From Acidobacteriota bacterium (GTDB lineage: Bacteria > Acidobacteriota > Terriglobia > Terriglobales > Acidobacteriaceae): a DNA stretch of 58,316 nucleotides. The stretch covers positions 1 to 58,316 of the forward strand of contig JAJZIJ010000016.1 in NCBI GenBank assembly GCA_021810625.1, given 5' to 3'. A model generated the notes under the pieces. That model had not been told where the DNA came from. It made no database searches and worked only from the letters and a program-made list of their open reading frames with translations. Of this stretch, positions 1 to 12,838 are shown piece by piece. Position 1 is the stretch's first letter. Each line of letters opens with the position of its first letter. A program made the translations under genes and the position numbers.

Positions 1-320
1 GGACTTCCTCGCTAGCCGTGACAAAACGGCCAATCGCTTCCAAACTCAACTCTTCTGATCGAACCATGCGGATGTTCACTACCCAGCATGACCGACCCTT
101 CAGGCTCATCTTGTATTGGACAAGAGTCCCCCTTGCATTTTTGGGGCCAAATGCTGCATAATGGAAGGAAGCGTCCCTGTGTCCAGCGATGGACTGGGGG
201 AACGCCAAACATACCACGGCCGGACGGTCGCTCCGAAACAGAAGTTGAAGACAAGCAACACGGGGCGATTCAGCGGAAACCAAGCGCTGCAAGGTTCGCG
301 CGGTGGGAGACAGAGGAAGT
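1..320. other. Non-coding leader region upstream of rplA
   Basis: No convincing gene is present here. Short open frames on both strands have no recognisable protein character. In most bacteria rplK sits directly upstream of rplA, but no L11-like reading frame ends here, so rplA appears to start its own transcription unit or to have a long leader. A promoter candidate at 133-162 would give a leader of about 150 nt before the rplA start. Confidence 0.6.
133..162 (+). promoter_or_regulatory. Candidate sigma-70 promoter for the rplA-rpoC operon
   Basis: TTGCAT (133-138) and CATAAT (157-162) are separated by 18 bp, matching four of six and five of six consensus bases. The position, about 160 bp before rplA in an otherwise gene-free stretch, fits an operon promoter. 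No experimental support; assigned by eye. Confidence 0.4.
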
Positions 321-1031
321 ATGTCGAGAAAAGAAGGAAAGAATATTGCGAAGGCGCGTGCCCAGATGCAGCCGCGTCCCTACCTGTTGACCGAAGCGGT
401 TCCGCTTCTGCAAAAAGTGAAGTACGCCAAGTTTGATGAGACCGTCGATCTGACGTTGCGCCTGGGCGTTGATCCCAAGCACGCCGATCAGATGGTGCGC
501 GGAACGGTTGTGCTGCCGCACGGGCTGGGCAAGACCAAGCGCGTGGCCGTGATTGCCTCCGGCGAAAAGGTGCGCGAGGCCGAGGCCGCTGGCGCCGACA
601 TTGTGGGCGGCGAAGAGATGGTCGAGAAGATTCAGAAGGAAAGCTGGACGGATTTTGATGCGCTGATCGCCACGCCGGACATGATGCGCTCGGTCGGTCG
701 TCTGGGCAAGGTGCTCGGCCCGCGTGGTTTGATGCCCAATCCGAAGACGGGAACCGTGACCACCGATGTTGCCGCCGCCATCAAGGAAATCAAGGCTGGC
801 AAGGTGGAGTTCCGCACGGACAAGACGGCGCTGGTGCATGTTCCGGTGGGCAAGCTGTCGTTTTCCGCAGAGAAGCTGATTGACAATGCGATGACGGTCA
901 TCACCAGCGTGCTGAAGGCCAAGCCGTCGGCGGCCAAGGGCAAGTATGTGAAGGGCATTACGCTCAGCTCGACGATGGGGCCGGGCATTGCGCTCGACAG
1001 CGCGGTTGTGGATGCCGCTGGCAAGGCGTAG
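321..1031 (+). CDS. rplA: 50S ribosomal protein L1
   Basis: Large-subunit protein L1 (236 aa), which forms the mobile L1 stalk near the E site and in many bacteria also binds its own mRNA to repress translation. The sequence is full length and typical: the N-terminus begins MSRKEGKN, and the conserved stretch [20 protein letters not shown] lies in the middle of the protein. The ATG at 321 was chosen over an in-frame GTG at 303 because an AGAGGA ribosome-binding site sits 5-9 bases upstream and because L1 proteins start here. First gene of the rplA-rplJ-rplL-rpoB-rpoC cluster. Unusually, rplK is not immediately upstream. Confidence 0.97.
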   Translation: MSRKEGKNIAKARAQMQPRPYLLTEAVPLLQKVKYAKFDETVDLTLRLGVDPKHADQMVRGTVVLPHGLGKTKRVAVIASGEKVREAEAAGADIVGGEEMVEKIQKESWTDFDALIATPDMMRSVGRLGKVLGPRGLMPNPKTGTVTTDVAAAIKEIKAGKVEFRTDKTALVHVPVGKLSFSAEKLIDNAMTVITSVLKAKPSAAKGKYVKGITLSSTMGPGIALDSAVVDAAGKA

Positions 1032-1062
1032 CGCGGATTTCGTCGCGAGCTTGCCTGGACAG

Positions 1063-1170
1063 AAATAGCGCTCCGAATATGGGCGGAACGTAAAAGCGTA
1101 CTGACATCCAGTACAAAATAGCGCTCCGAATATGGGCGGAACGTAAAAGCGTACTGACATCCAGTACAAA
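1063..1170 (+). repeat. Two tandem copies of a 53-bp unit in the rplA-rplJ leader
   Basis: A 53-bp unit (1063-1115) is followed directly by a second copy (1116-1168), with no difference seen between them. Each copy contains the perfect inverted repeat GTACTG-ACATC-CAGTAC (1098-1114 and 1151-1167). Upstream of it is a weaker stem in which TCCG pairs with CGGA. The second copy ends only about 15 nt before the rplJ start. In E. coli and many other bacteria this spacer is the L10-L7/L12 autoregulatory leader, so the duplicated unit is a candidate for a doubled protein-binding or attenuator element (inference). Confidence 0.85.
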
Positions 1171-1184
1171 GGATTGGAAGCATT

Positions 1185-1727
1185 ATGGCACTGACAAAAG
1201 CCAAAAAAGCAGAAAAGGTCGAGTTGTTGACCAGGGAATTGGCTGGCTCGACGACGGCCATCATTGGCACCTTCGCCAAGTTGACGGTGGCGCAGGATTT
1301 CGAGTTGCGCACCGTGGTGCGGAATGCGGGCGGACGCTATCGCGTGCTCAAAAACAGGCTGGCATCGCGCGCCTCGCAAGGCTCCAAGGTGGAAGCAGCC
1401 TTGCAGGGATTGAAGGGCGTTTCTTCCGTGGCCTACACCAGCGGCGATCCCGTGGTGTTGACCAAGGCGATTTCAACCTGGGTGAAGGAGAACGCGGAGT
1501 TCACCTTCAAGCTGGCCATTGTGGATGGCAAGCTGCTCAATGTGGCGGAGATTCAGCAACTGGCGACGTTGCCGGGGCGCGAAGAACTCTTCTCGAAGCT
1601 GCTCTATCTGATCAATGCTCCGGCGCAGCGTCTGGCGACGGTCATTAACGCGACGGGCCGGGATATGGCCGTGGTGCTGGGTCAGGGCGTGGAAAAGGGC
1701 AAGTTTGCCGGGGCAATCGCGTTGTAG
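1185..1727 (+). CDS. rplJ: 50S ribosomal protein L10
   Basis: L10 (180 aa) anchors the L7/L12 dimers to the large subunit and, with them, represses translation of its own mRNA in several bacteria. It opens [15 protein letters not shown], and the central [20 protein letters not shown] region leads to the conserved KNRLA stretch. The C-terminal helix that recruits L7/L12 follows. The ATG at 1185 has GGAAG a few bases upstream. It lies 153 bp after rplA, separated by the 53-bp tandem repeat, and 180 bp before rplL. The spacer to rplL contains two adjacent small hairpins (1817-1838 and 1838-1856). Confidence 0.96.
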   Translation: MALTKAKKAEKVELLTRELAGSTTAIIGTFAKLTVAQDFELRTVVRNAGGRYRVLKNRLASRASQGSKVEAALQGLKGVSSVAYTSGDPVVLTKAISTWVKENAEFTFKLAIVDGKLLNVAEIQQLATLPGREELFSKLLYLINAPAQRLATVINATGRDMAVVLGQGVEKGKFAGAIAL

Positions 1728-1816
1728 TTGGAGTGGCGCGGCGTTTGTTTTGTGCAGGGTTGCAGGGTTTTGATGATTTTTGCTGTCCTGTTCTGGGTGC
1801 TTGTCTGGGCACAACG

Positions 1817-1856
1817 GAACCGGAATGGGCGGCGGTTCGGAGCCGGATGGCTTCCG
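1817..1856 (+). other. Two adjacent hairpins in the rplJ-rplL spacer
   Basis: GAACCG (1817-1822) pairs with CGGTTC (1833-1838). Directly after it, CGGAGCC (1838-1844) pairs with GGCTTCCG (1849-1856) with one bulged base. There is no T-tract, so these are not classical terminators. They could influence mRNA processing or the higher expression needed for L7/L12. Part of the first loop (GGAATGGGCGG) resembles the GAATATGGGCGG in the upstream 53-bp repeat. Confidence 0.4.
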
Positions 1857-1907
1857 AATGATTTCAGGGCAATAAAAATTTAGATCGAAAATGAATTGGA
1901 GAAGAAC

Positions 1908-2285
1908 ATGGCGGATTTACAGGTATTGGAAGAGCAAATTGTAGGGTTGACGCTGCTGGATGCAGCGGCCCTGGTGAAGAAGCTCGAAGAGCGGCTGGGC
2001 GTTTCGGCGGCAGCGGCGGCTCCGGTGATGGTTGCTGGCGGCGGCGCGAGTGCGGCGGCGGTGGCTGAAGAGCAGACCGCATTCACGGTCATCCTGAAGG
2101 ATGCCGGAGCCAACAAGATCAACACCATCAAGGTGGTGCGTGAAGTGACGGCGCTCGGCCTGAAGGAAGCCAAGGACCTGGTCGATGGCGCTCCAAAGAC
2201 GGTGAAGGAAGGCGTTACCAAGGAAGAGGCGGAGACGATCAAGAAGAAATTCGCCGATGCTGGCGCAGCCGTCGAAGTCAAGTAA
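1908..2285 (+). CDS. rplL: 50S ribosomal protein L7/L12
   Basis: L7/L12 (125 aa) is the multicopy stalk protein that recruits translational GTPases. The N-terminal dimerisation helices ([20 protein letters not shown]), an Ala/Gly-rich hinge (about residues 36-55) and the C-terminal factor-binding domain with [20 protein letters not shown] are all present. The ATG at 1908 was chosen over the upstream TTG at 1896 because GGAGAAG (1898-1904) sits at the right distance. A strong bulged stem-loop starts 11 nt after the stop codon, as expected where rplL output is uncoupled from rpoB. Confidence 0.97.
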   Translation: MADLQVLEEQIVGLTLLDAAALVKKLEERLGVSAAAAAPVMVAGGGASAAAVAEEQTAFTVILKDAGANKINTIKVVREVTALGLKEAKDLVDGAPKTVKEGVTKEEAETIKKKFADAGAAVEVK

Positions 2286-2768
2286 GGCTGTATTTGCTTG
2301 TCGGGCGAATCTGCGCTAGCCTGTACACAGGTCGGTTTGCGGTTCGCCCGCAAGATTCAAGCCAGGTGTCCGAGGGGTCGAAGAGGGGCAGTTCGAGGCC
2401 GCGGATGCGAAACGCCCAGAGTAATCGGGGCTTGATACTCGAATGTAGGCGGAATCAAAATTCATTTCTCTAAACAGTGCACAATCCGGTTGTGACGCTC
2501 GCGGGACGATGTGTCTTTCGCGGGTATTTTGCTGTTTTAGTGGTGGATTTGGTGGCCATTTGAGCATGATGAAGAACACGCGGGGCCGAACGGCACGCGC
2601 AGGAAAATAAACTTGGAGCGGGTTGGGCATACATGCCCGCAGCCCAATGTTCCAAGGACGACAGATTATGGCGGACAGCCATCCATTGCGATGGAGGGCA
2701 AGGTTGTTCGCAACTGCTGCGGGTCATTCCGCAGTCCAAGCTGCAAGGCACATGAGCCAGGAGTAAAC
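2286..2768 (+). other. Long rplL-rpoB intergenic region
   Basis: These 483 bp hold no convincing gene. Three structures are visible: the long bulged stem at 2297-2354, a GGGCAT-AC-ATGCCC palindrome near 2623-2637, and a CTGCGG-GTCATT-CCGCAG hairpin (2717-2734) about 35 nt before the rpoB start. An open frame continuous with rpoB starts at 2613, but it lacks RpoB-like sequence before 2769 and is not treated as coding. Confidence 0.6.
2297..2354 (+). promoter_or_regulatory. Bulged 12-bp stem-loop after rplL, possible RNase III or attenuator site
   Basis: CTTG plus CGGGCGAA (2297-2309, with T2301 bulged) is fully complementary to TTCGCCCGCAAG (2343-2354). The 33-nt loop contains a second small stem, CCTGT-AC-ACAGG. 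No T-run follows, so simple intrinsic termination is unlikely. E. coli has an attenuator and RNase III cleavage site at the same place between rplL and rpoB, so an analogous processing role is plausible but inferred. Confidence 0.55.
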
Positions 2769-5700
2769 ATGCCGAACGAGAACCGCGCGATTCGCAGCCG
2801 ACTCGATTTTTCCAAGATTCCGACGGAAATTCAGATCCCCAACCTTATTGAGGTGCAGCGCCGCTCCTACGAGCGATTTTTGCAGATGGACAAGCTGCCG
2901 AGCGAGCGCGACGACATGGGCCTGCAATCGGTCTTTGCGTCGGTGCTGCCCATCACTGATTTTCGCAATCTCTCGCAGTTGGATTTTGTCGATTACGCCA
3001 TCGGCAACTGGGAGTGCAAGTGCGGCCACTTGAAGGGGCTGCATCACCTGCGCACCACTTGCGTCTGCTGCGGAGCGATGGTCATTACTGACCCGTTTCA
3101 TCCCGGCGAGGTGCTCTGCGAGAAGTGCGGCACCTACAACAAGAACACGCCCGACTTCTGCAATAAGTGCGGCGATCCTGTCGGCCTGCAACTGAAGTAC
3201 GACCAGAGCGAATGCGAAGAGCGCAGCATGACGTATTCCGCGCCGCTCAAGGTTACGATTCGTCTGACCATCTACGACAAAGACCCGGAGACGGGAGCCA
3301 AGACCATCCGCGACATGAAGGAACAGGAGGTCTTTTTCGGCGACATTCCACTGATGACGAAGAACGGGACGTTCCTGGTGAATGGAACCGAGCGCGTGAT
3401 TGTCAGCCAGTTGCATCGCTCGCCCGGTGTCTTTTTTGAGACGGCGAATAACCGCACCTATTTCCTAGGCAAGATCATTCCCTATCGCGGCTCCTGGGTG
3501 GAGTTTGAGTACGACCAGAAGAGCACGCTCTATGTTCGCATCGACCGCAAGAGGAAATTCCTCGGCACGGTCTTCCTTCGCGCCCTGGGATTGAAGTCGG
3601 ACGAAGAGATTCTGAAGACCTTCTATACCGTCGATACCATTGTGCCGAGGGATGGCAAGCTGTTCTGGACGATTGATCCCAACAGCGAGAAGCATACGCA
3701 TTTGCTGGGAGCGAAGCCGGCGCATGCGGTCATCGTCAAGGGAGAAGAGATTGCACACTCCGGGCGCAAGGTGACGCCCAGCATTCTGAAGGCGCTGCGC
3801 GCGGCCAAGATTAGCGAAGTGGAAGTCGAAGCGGCAGAGATGGATGGCGCGGTGACGGCTGCCGACGTGATTGACACGACGACCGGCGAGTTGCTGCTGG
3901 AGGCCAATCAGGAACTGACCAAGGAAAAATTCTCGCAGATTCTCGAAAGCAATGTGACCTCCGTCGAGGTCTTCTTTCCGGAGCGCGACGATGTGGGCAA
4001 CATCATTTCGCACACGTTGCGTCGCGATACGGTGCGCAAGCCGGAAGAAGCGTTGATTGAAATCTATCGCAAGCTGCGGCCCGGCGATCCGCCAACGCTT
4101 GATACGGCCACGGCGCTGTTTGAAGGCATGTTCTTCGATGCGCGCAAGTATGATTTTTCTCGCGTAGGTCGATTGAAGTTCAATATCAAGATTTACGATC
4201 AGCAGGATATTACTCCTCTGGATCGGCGCACGCTGACATCAGAGGATTTCTACGCAACCATTCGCTACCTGCTGAAGCTGCGCAGAAACATCGGCGCAGT
4301 GGACGACATCGATCACCTGGGCAATCGCCGCGTGCGCGCTGTTGGGGAGTTGATGGAGAATCAGTTCCGCATCGGTTTGGTGCGCATGGAACGCGCCATC
4401 AAGGAAAAGATGAGCGTGTATCCAGACATGTCCACGGCCATGCCGCATGATCTGATTAACGCCAAGCCGGTCATGGCGGCCATCCGCGAGTTCTTCGGCA
4501 GCAGCCAGCTTTCGCAGTTTATGGATCAGACCAACCCGTTGTCGGAGATCACGCATAAGCGGCGCCTCTCCGCCCTTGGGCCGGGCGGTTTGAGCCGCGA
4601 ACGCGCGGGCTTTGAAGTTCGCGACGTGCATCCGACGCACTACGGACGCATCTGCCCGATTGAGACGCCAGAAGGCCCGAACATTGGATTGATCTCATCT
4701 CTTTCCTGCTTTGCGCGGATCAACGAGTATGGATTTATCGAATCGCCATATCGCCGCGTGCGGGAATCTCGCGTGCTGGATTACGTGCAGGTGACCAATG
4801 CTGGCGACAGCGGCCTGCGCGTGGGCGACCACTTGGAAAAAGAAGAAGCTCGCAAGAAGAATGCGCAGCTTGTAAAGGAAAAGAAGCGTCCGATGGAGCT
4901 GGCTCCATTCAGTTTCTATCTTTCGGCCTGGGAAGAGGACAAGCACACCATCGCGCAGGCCAACGTCGAATTGGACGAGAAGCTGAACATCGTTAATGAG
5001 CTGGTGAATGCGCGCCGCCAGGGCAACTTTGTTCTGGTGAATCGCAGCGAAGTGGACTACGTGGACGTTAGCCCGAAGCAATTGGTCTCGGTGGCGGCCT
5101 CGCTGGTTCCATTCCTTGAGCATGATGACGCGAACCGCGCTCTGATGGGAGCCAACATGCAGCGCCAGTCGGTGCCGCTGTTGGTGTCAGAGGCTCCGTT
5201 CGTGGGTACGGGCATGGAAGGAGTAACGGCGCGTGACTCTGGCGCAGTCATTCTGGCTCGTCGCAACGGCATCATTGATTCGGTGGATTCCGAGCGCATC
5301 ATCGTGCGTGTTGAAGGCGAGCACCATCCCACGCAGTTGTCGCGTGAAGTGGGTTCGGATATCTATCAGCTTGTGAAATTCAAACGCTCCAATCAGAACA
5401 CCTGCATCAATCAGAAGCCGATCGTCCGCAAGGGAGATCGCGTTTTGAAGGGGCAGGTGATTGCCGACGGCCCCTGCACGGAGCAGGGCGAGTTGGGCCT
5501 GGGCCGCAACGTTCTGGTCTCCTTTATTCCGTGGCGCGGCTACAACTTTGAGGACGCCATTCTGATCAGCGAGAAGCTGGTGCGCGAGGATTACTACACC
5601 TCCGTGCATATTGAGGAGTTTGAAATCGAAGCTCGCGACACCAAGCTGGGGCCGGAGGAGATCACACGCGACATTCCAAATGTGTCGGAATCCGCGCTGC

Positions 5701-7244
5701 GCGATCTGGACGAGAGCGGCATCATCCGCATTGGGGCCAAGATCAAGCACAACGACATTCTGGTGGGCAAGGTGACACCGAAGGGCGAAACGCAGTTGAC
5801 GCCGGAAGAGAAGCTGCTGCGCGCCATCTTCGGCGAAAAGGCCGGTGATGTGCGCGATGCCTCGCTGACCTGCCCTCCGGGCATTGAAGGCACTGTGGTC
5901 GATGTCCGTATCTTCTCCCGCAAAGGGCAGGAAAAGGACGAGCGCGCCAAGCAGATTGAAGCCGAGCAAATTGCGAAACTGGAAAAGAATCTGGAAGATG
6001 AGATTCGCATTCTGACCGACGAGCGGCTGAAGCGACTGGAAGGAATTCTGGGAGCCAAGGAAGTTCAGGCCGATCTACATGATGAGCGCACCAACAAACG
6101 CCTGCTGGTGAAGGGAGCGTTGCTGGATCGCGACACCATCGAGTTGATCTCGACGCGCAACCTGAAGCGCATTAAATATGCGGACAAGGATCCGCGCGTC
6201 AACGAGCAGATCGACGAGATTGAAGAGATGACCTCGCGCCAGATTGACGTGCTGCGCAAGATCACCAACGACAAAATCGGCAAGCTGCAAAAGGGCGATG
6301 AACTGGTACCGGGTGTCATCAAACAGGTGAAGGTCTACATCGCCATGAAGCGCAAGCTTTCTGTGGGCGATAAGATGGCCGGACGCCACGGCAACAAGGG
6401 TGTCATCTCCCGTATTTTGCCGGAAGAAGACATGCCGTATCTGCCCGATGGAACGCCAGTGGAGATTGTGCTGAATCCGCTGGGTGTGCCTTCCCGTATG
6501 AACGTGGGACAAATTCTGGAAACACACCTGGGCTGGGCCGCGCACGAGTTGGGCAAGCAGGTCGCCGAGTTGGTCGAGCGCAATCAAAAGGCGAATGAAG
6601 TTCGCAAGCTGATGGAAGAGCGTTTCGGCAAGACTGCGCTGCTGCGCCAATTGCTCGATCTGGATGACGAACAATTGCTGCGCGTTGCTGCGGGCATGAA
6701 GCGTGGCATCTGGTTTGGCACGGCAGTCTTCGACGGGGCGAAGGAGGAGGAGATCAAAGCGTTGCTGACAGCAGCCGGTCTGCCCGCCTCTGGGAAAACA
6801 CCTCTCTTCGACGGTATGACAGGCGAGCAATTCGAGCAGCCAGCAACGGTGGGCTACATCTACATGCTCAAACTGTCGCACTTGGTTGATGACAAGATCC
6901 ACGCGCGCTCCATCGGGCCGTATTCGCTGATTACGCAGCAACCGCTGGGCGGCAAGGCGCAATTTGGCGGCCAGCGCTTTGGAGAAATGGAAGTCTGGGC
7001 GTTGGAAGCCTACGGCGCTGCTTACATTTTGCAGGAATTACTGACGGCGAAATCGGACGATGTCTATGGTCGCACCAGGATTTATGAGGCCATCGTCAAG
7101 GGCGAGGCGGCCATTGAGCCGGGGGTGCCCGAATCGTTTAACGTGCTGGTGCGGGAACTACAAGCCCTGTGCCTGGATGTGGAGTTGATTAAGATCAACC
7201 CCGATAAGAAATTGCCAACGCAGGCGACGGTCGCCGCGGATTAA
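2769..7244 (+). CDS. rpoB: DNA-directed RNA polymerase beta subunit with Cys-rich insertion
   Basis: Beta subunit (1,491 aa, about 150 longer than E. coli RpoB) of RNA polymerase. Start ATG 2769 has AGGAG at 2759-2763. The rifampicin-binding region is wild-type-like: FMDQTNPL with D586, then [12 protein letters not shown] with H596. The catalytic-loop region [12 protein letters not shown] begins near residue 1200, and the C-terminal clamp region is complete. Between residues about 82 and 142, where other RpoB proteins pass straight from the DFVDY segment to the C..R.xTYSAPL motif, there is an insertion with Cys at 83, 85, 98, 100, 101, 117, 120, 131 and 134. CEKC and CNKC look like zinc-knuckle pairs, so the insert is probably one or two zinc ribbons. 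The protein is otherwise co-linear with the family. Confidence 0.97.
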   Translation: MPNENRAIRSRLDFSKIPTEIQIPNLIEVQRRSYERFLQMDKLPSERDDMGLQSVFASVLPITDFRNLSQLDFVDYAIGNWECKCGHLKGLHHLRTTCVCCGAMVITDPFHPGEVLCEKCGTYNKNTPDFCNKCGDPVGLQLKYDQSECEERSMTYSAPLKVTIRLTIYDKDPETGAKTIRDMKEQEVFFGDIPLMTKNGTFLVNGTERVIVSQLHRSPGVFFETANNRTYFLGKIIPYRGSWVEFEYDQKSTLYVRIDRKRKFLGTVFLRALGLKSDEEILKTFYTVDTIVPRDGKLFWTIDPNSEKHTHLLGAKPAHAVIVKGEEIAHSGRKVTPSILKALRAAKISEVEVEAAEMDGAVTAADVIDTTTGELLLEANQELTKEKFSQILESNVTSVEVFFPERDDVGNIISHTLRRDTVRKPEEALIEIYRKLRPGDPPTLDTATALFEGMFFDARKYDFSRVGRLKFNIKIYDQQDITPLDRRTLTSEDFYATIRYLLKLRRNIGAVDDIDHLGNRRVRAVGELMENQFRIGLVRMERAIKEKMSVYPDMSTAMPHDLINAKPVMAAIREFFGSSQLSQFMDQTNPLSEITHKRRLSALGPGGLSRERAGFEVRDVHPTHYGRICPIETPEGPNIGLISSLSCFARINEYGFIESPYRRVRESRVLDYVQVTNAGDSGLRVGDHLEKEEARKKNAQLVKEKKRPMELAPFSFYLSAWEEDKHTIAQANVELDEKLNIVNELVNARRQGNFVLVNRSEVDYVDVSPKQLVSVAASLVPFLEHDDANRALMGANMQRQSVPLLVSEAPFVGTGMEGVTARDSGAVILARRNGIIDSVDSERIIVRVEGEHHPTQLSREVGSDIYQLVKFKRSNQNTCINQKPIVRKGDRVLKGQVIADGPCTEQGELGLGRNVLVSFIPWRGYNFEDAILISEKLVREDYYTSVHIEEFEIEARDTKLGPEEITRDIPNVSESALRDLDESGIIRIGAKIKHNDILVGKVTPKGETQLTPEEKLLRAIFGEKAGDVRDASLTCPPGIEGTVVDVRIFSRKGQEKDERAKQIEAEQIAKLEKNLEDEIRILTDERLKRLEGILGAKEVQADLHDERTNKRLLVKGALLDRDTIELISTRNLKRIKYADKDPRVNEQIDEIEEMTSRQIDVLRKITNDKIGKLQKGDELVPGVIKQVKVYIAMKRKLSVGDKMAGRHGNKGVISRILPEEDMPYLPDGTPVEIVLNPLGVPSRMNVGQILETHLGWAAHELGKQVAELVERNQKANEVRKLMEERFGKTALLRQLLDLDDEQLLRVAAGMKRGIWFGTAVFDGAKEEEIKALLTAAGLPASGKTPLFDGMTGEQFEQPATVGYIYMLKLSHLVDDKIHARSIGPYSLITQQPLGGKAQFGGQRFGEMEVWALEAYGAAYILQELLTAKSDDVYGRTRIYEAIVKGEAAIEPGVPESFNVLVRELQALCLDVELIKINPDKKLPTQATVAAD

Positions 7245-7412
7245 CGCGGCATCGCTGGAATACACGCTGCTGGAATTATTGCGGCTGCCGCCGAGAAGAG
7301 CCAACGCGCTCCCGGGACGGGCAGGCAGCCGAAAAGAAACCATACCGGGAACGCGATTGCCGCTTCTGTTCCGAGGAAAAACGGACAGGGAGCGCGGTAC
7401 ACGGAGGTCGTC

Positions 7413-11603
<4,191 letters not shown>

Positions 11604-11634
11604 TTTATGTAGCCACGATAGTTACAAATGCGAC

Positions 11635-11668
11635 GGCGGACTTGAAAAAGTCCGCCCTTGTGTTTGTG
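11635..11668 (+). terminator. Intrinsic terminator of the rplA-rpoC operon
   Basis: GGCGGACTT (11635-11643) and AAGTCCGCC (11648-11656) form a perfect 9-bp GC-rich stem with a GAAA tetraloop. The T-rich tail CTTGTGTTTGTG follows. It begins about 30 bp after the rpoC stop. Confidence 0.85.
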
Positions 11669-11688
11669 TAGGGAATCAGGGGGCAATC

Positions 11689-12231
11689 TTGCAGAGAAAT
11701 TTCAAATCTTCATTGCATGTTTTTGCGTGTTTTGCGCTGGCAATTTTCCCAGGGTCGATGTTGCGGCTTCATGCCCAGACTGGATCAGCGATCATCTACT
11801 CCGATACGGCGGACGCGAAGGCGGAGATTCGCGCAGCCATTGCCAGCGCAGCCAGCGGGCATAAGCATGTGCTTCTCGATTTTGGCGCGAATTGGTGCCC
11901 GGATTGCCACTTGCTGAATATCTATTTTCACGATCCCAGCAACGCCGGTGTACTCCAGACCAACTATGTCCTGGTCGATGTCAATGTTGGGAACTACGAC
12001 AAAAATCTGGATGTCGCGCAAAGGTATGGCATCCCGCTGGCCAAAGGCATCCCTGCGCTGGTGGTGCTGGACGGCCAGGGGCGCGTGTTGTACGCGCAGA
12101 GAAACGGCGAATTTGAAAAGATGAGCAAGCTGGACACCTCCGACGTAATGGCGTTTCTGGAGAAATGGAAGCCAAAGGCGCGGCAAGTTCTGAAGCCAGG
12201 AAGTCCCGTTGCAAAATCTGTAGAGAAATAG
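11689..12231 (+). CDS. Exported thioredoxin-like protein
   Basis: A 180-aa protein with an N-terminal hydrophobic signal segment (residues about 10-27), a likely cleavage site after LHAQ, and a thioredoxin fold. The redox motif WCPDC has Cys at 70 and 73, and a cis-proline-like GIPAL follows near residue 124. The composition resembles DsbD C-terminal or Thioredoxin_7 type domains acting in the periplasm as thiol-disulfide reductase; the substrate is unknown. The start used is TTG 11689, preceded by an AGGGGG-like ribosome-binding site. A shorter start at the ATG encoding Met24 would delete most of the signal peptide. It lies just after the rpoC terminator and 9 bp before the YciI-like gene, suggesting a small operon. 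Confidence 0.85.
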   Translation: MQRNFKSSLHVFACFALAIFPGSMLRLHAQTGSAIIYSDTADAKAEIRAAIASAASGHKHVLLDFGANWCPDCHLLNIYFHDPSNAGVLQTNYVLVDVNVGNYDKNLDVAQRYGIPLAKGIPALVVLDGQGRVLYAQRNGEFEKMSKLDTSDVMAFLEKWKPKARQVLKPGSPVAKSVEK

Positions 12232-12240
12232 GGGCATGAA

Positions 12241-12495
12241 ATGAATCGATATTTAGTCGTGGCGATTCGCAAGCCAGAGTTTCAACCATCCATCATTGAG
12301 CAACATCAGGCTTTCCTGGATCATTTGAGGCAGCAGGGAAAGATCGAACTGTCCGGCCCTTTTACAGACAAGTCGGGTGGCGCTTACATTGTCAGAGCGG
12401 AGACTTTTCAGGAGGCGCAGTCCTTGGTCTTCAACGATCCCATTCATATTACAAATTCTTCGACTGTGACAGTCTATGAATGGAATGCCAAATAA
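12241..12495 (+). CDS. YciI-like domain protein
   Basis: Small 84-aa protein with the compact ferredoxin-like pattern of YciI/YCII proteins. A YLVVAIRKP strand is followed by HQAFLDHLRQQGKIELSGPF, which contains the family's conserved His and the turn before the second strand. GGAYIVRAETFQEAQSLVFNDP follows in the usual order. The molecular function of most YciI proteins is unknown; some are proposed to act as small hydrolases or dehydrochlorinases. It follows the thioredoxin gene by 9 bp on the same strand. Confidence 0.8.
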   Translation: MNRYLVVAIRKPEFQPSIIEQHQAFLDHLRQQGKIELSGPFTDKSGGAYIVRAETFQEAQSLVFNDPIHITNSSTVTVYEWNAK

Positions 12496-12526
12496 GTTGC
12501 TGATCGATTTTTGCGGGGAATGACGC

Positions 12527-12790
12527 TCAATCTTCTGGCGGAGGGTGCCGTTGCATTTCCCGCGACAGGCGTTCCTCATGGCGGCGACTGGCCTGCTCAA
12601 ACATATTCGTGATGGTGCCGACCAGGCACGTCAGCGCGGAGCCAAGGAAGAAAAATAGCGCCAACATGCGCCACATTTCTCTCTCGTCGGGGAGGCCGGG
12701 TTCATGCGCGCCGCGCGTCCAGGATATGCCGAACGCGACAAGCGCGAAGAGCAGAAAAACTCCGGCGAGAATGTAAAAGTTGCGCGACAT
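12527..12790 (-). CDS. Small two-TM membrane protein of unknown function
   Basis: An 87-aa protein with two predicted membrane helices, residues about 5-22 (FYILAGVFLLFALVAFGIS) and about 42-62 (MLALFFFLGSALTCLVGTI). A short charged linker separates them and the tail is polar and basic. ATG start at 12790. It lies 48 bp downstream of the DinG-type helicase gene on the same strand and could be co-transcribed. No family recognised. Confidence 0.6.
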   Translation of the reverse strand: MSRNFYILAGVFLLFALVAFGISWTRGAHEPGLPDEREMWRMLALFFFLGSALTCLVGTITNMFEQASRRHEERLSREMQRHPPPED

Positions 12791-12838
12791 AACGGGAGCA
12801 AGAAAACTCCTGCCTACAGTGTAGCTGCAAGGCGAGAA

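Noticed and set aside
270-1379. 369-codon minus-strand open frame across rplA and rplJ
   Set aside because: It overlaps two certain ribosomal protein genes, has no protein-like motifs, and spans the tandem repeat.
2613-2768. N-terminal extension of RpoB from 2613
   Set aside because: The extra 52 residues are not RpoB-like, and ATG 2769 has a good AGGAG site and the family N-terminus.
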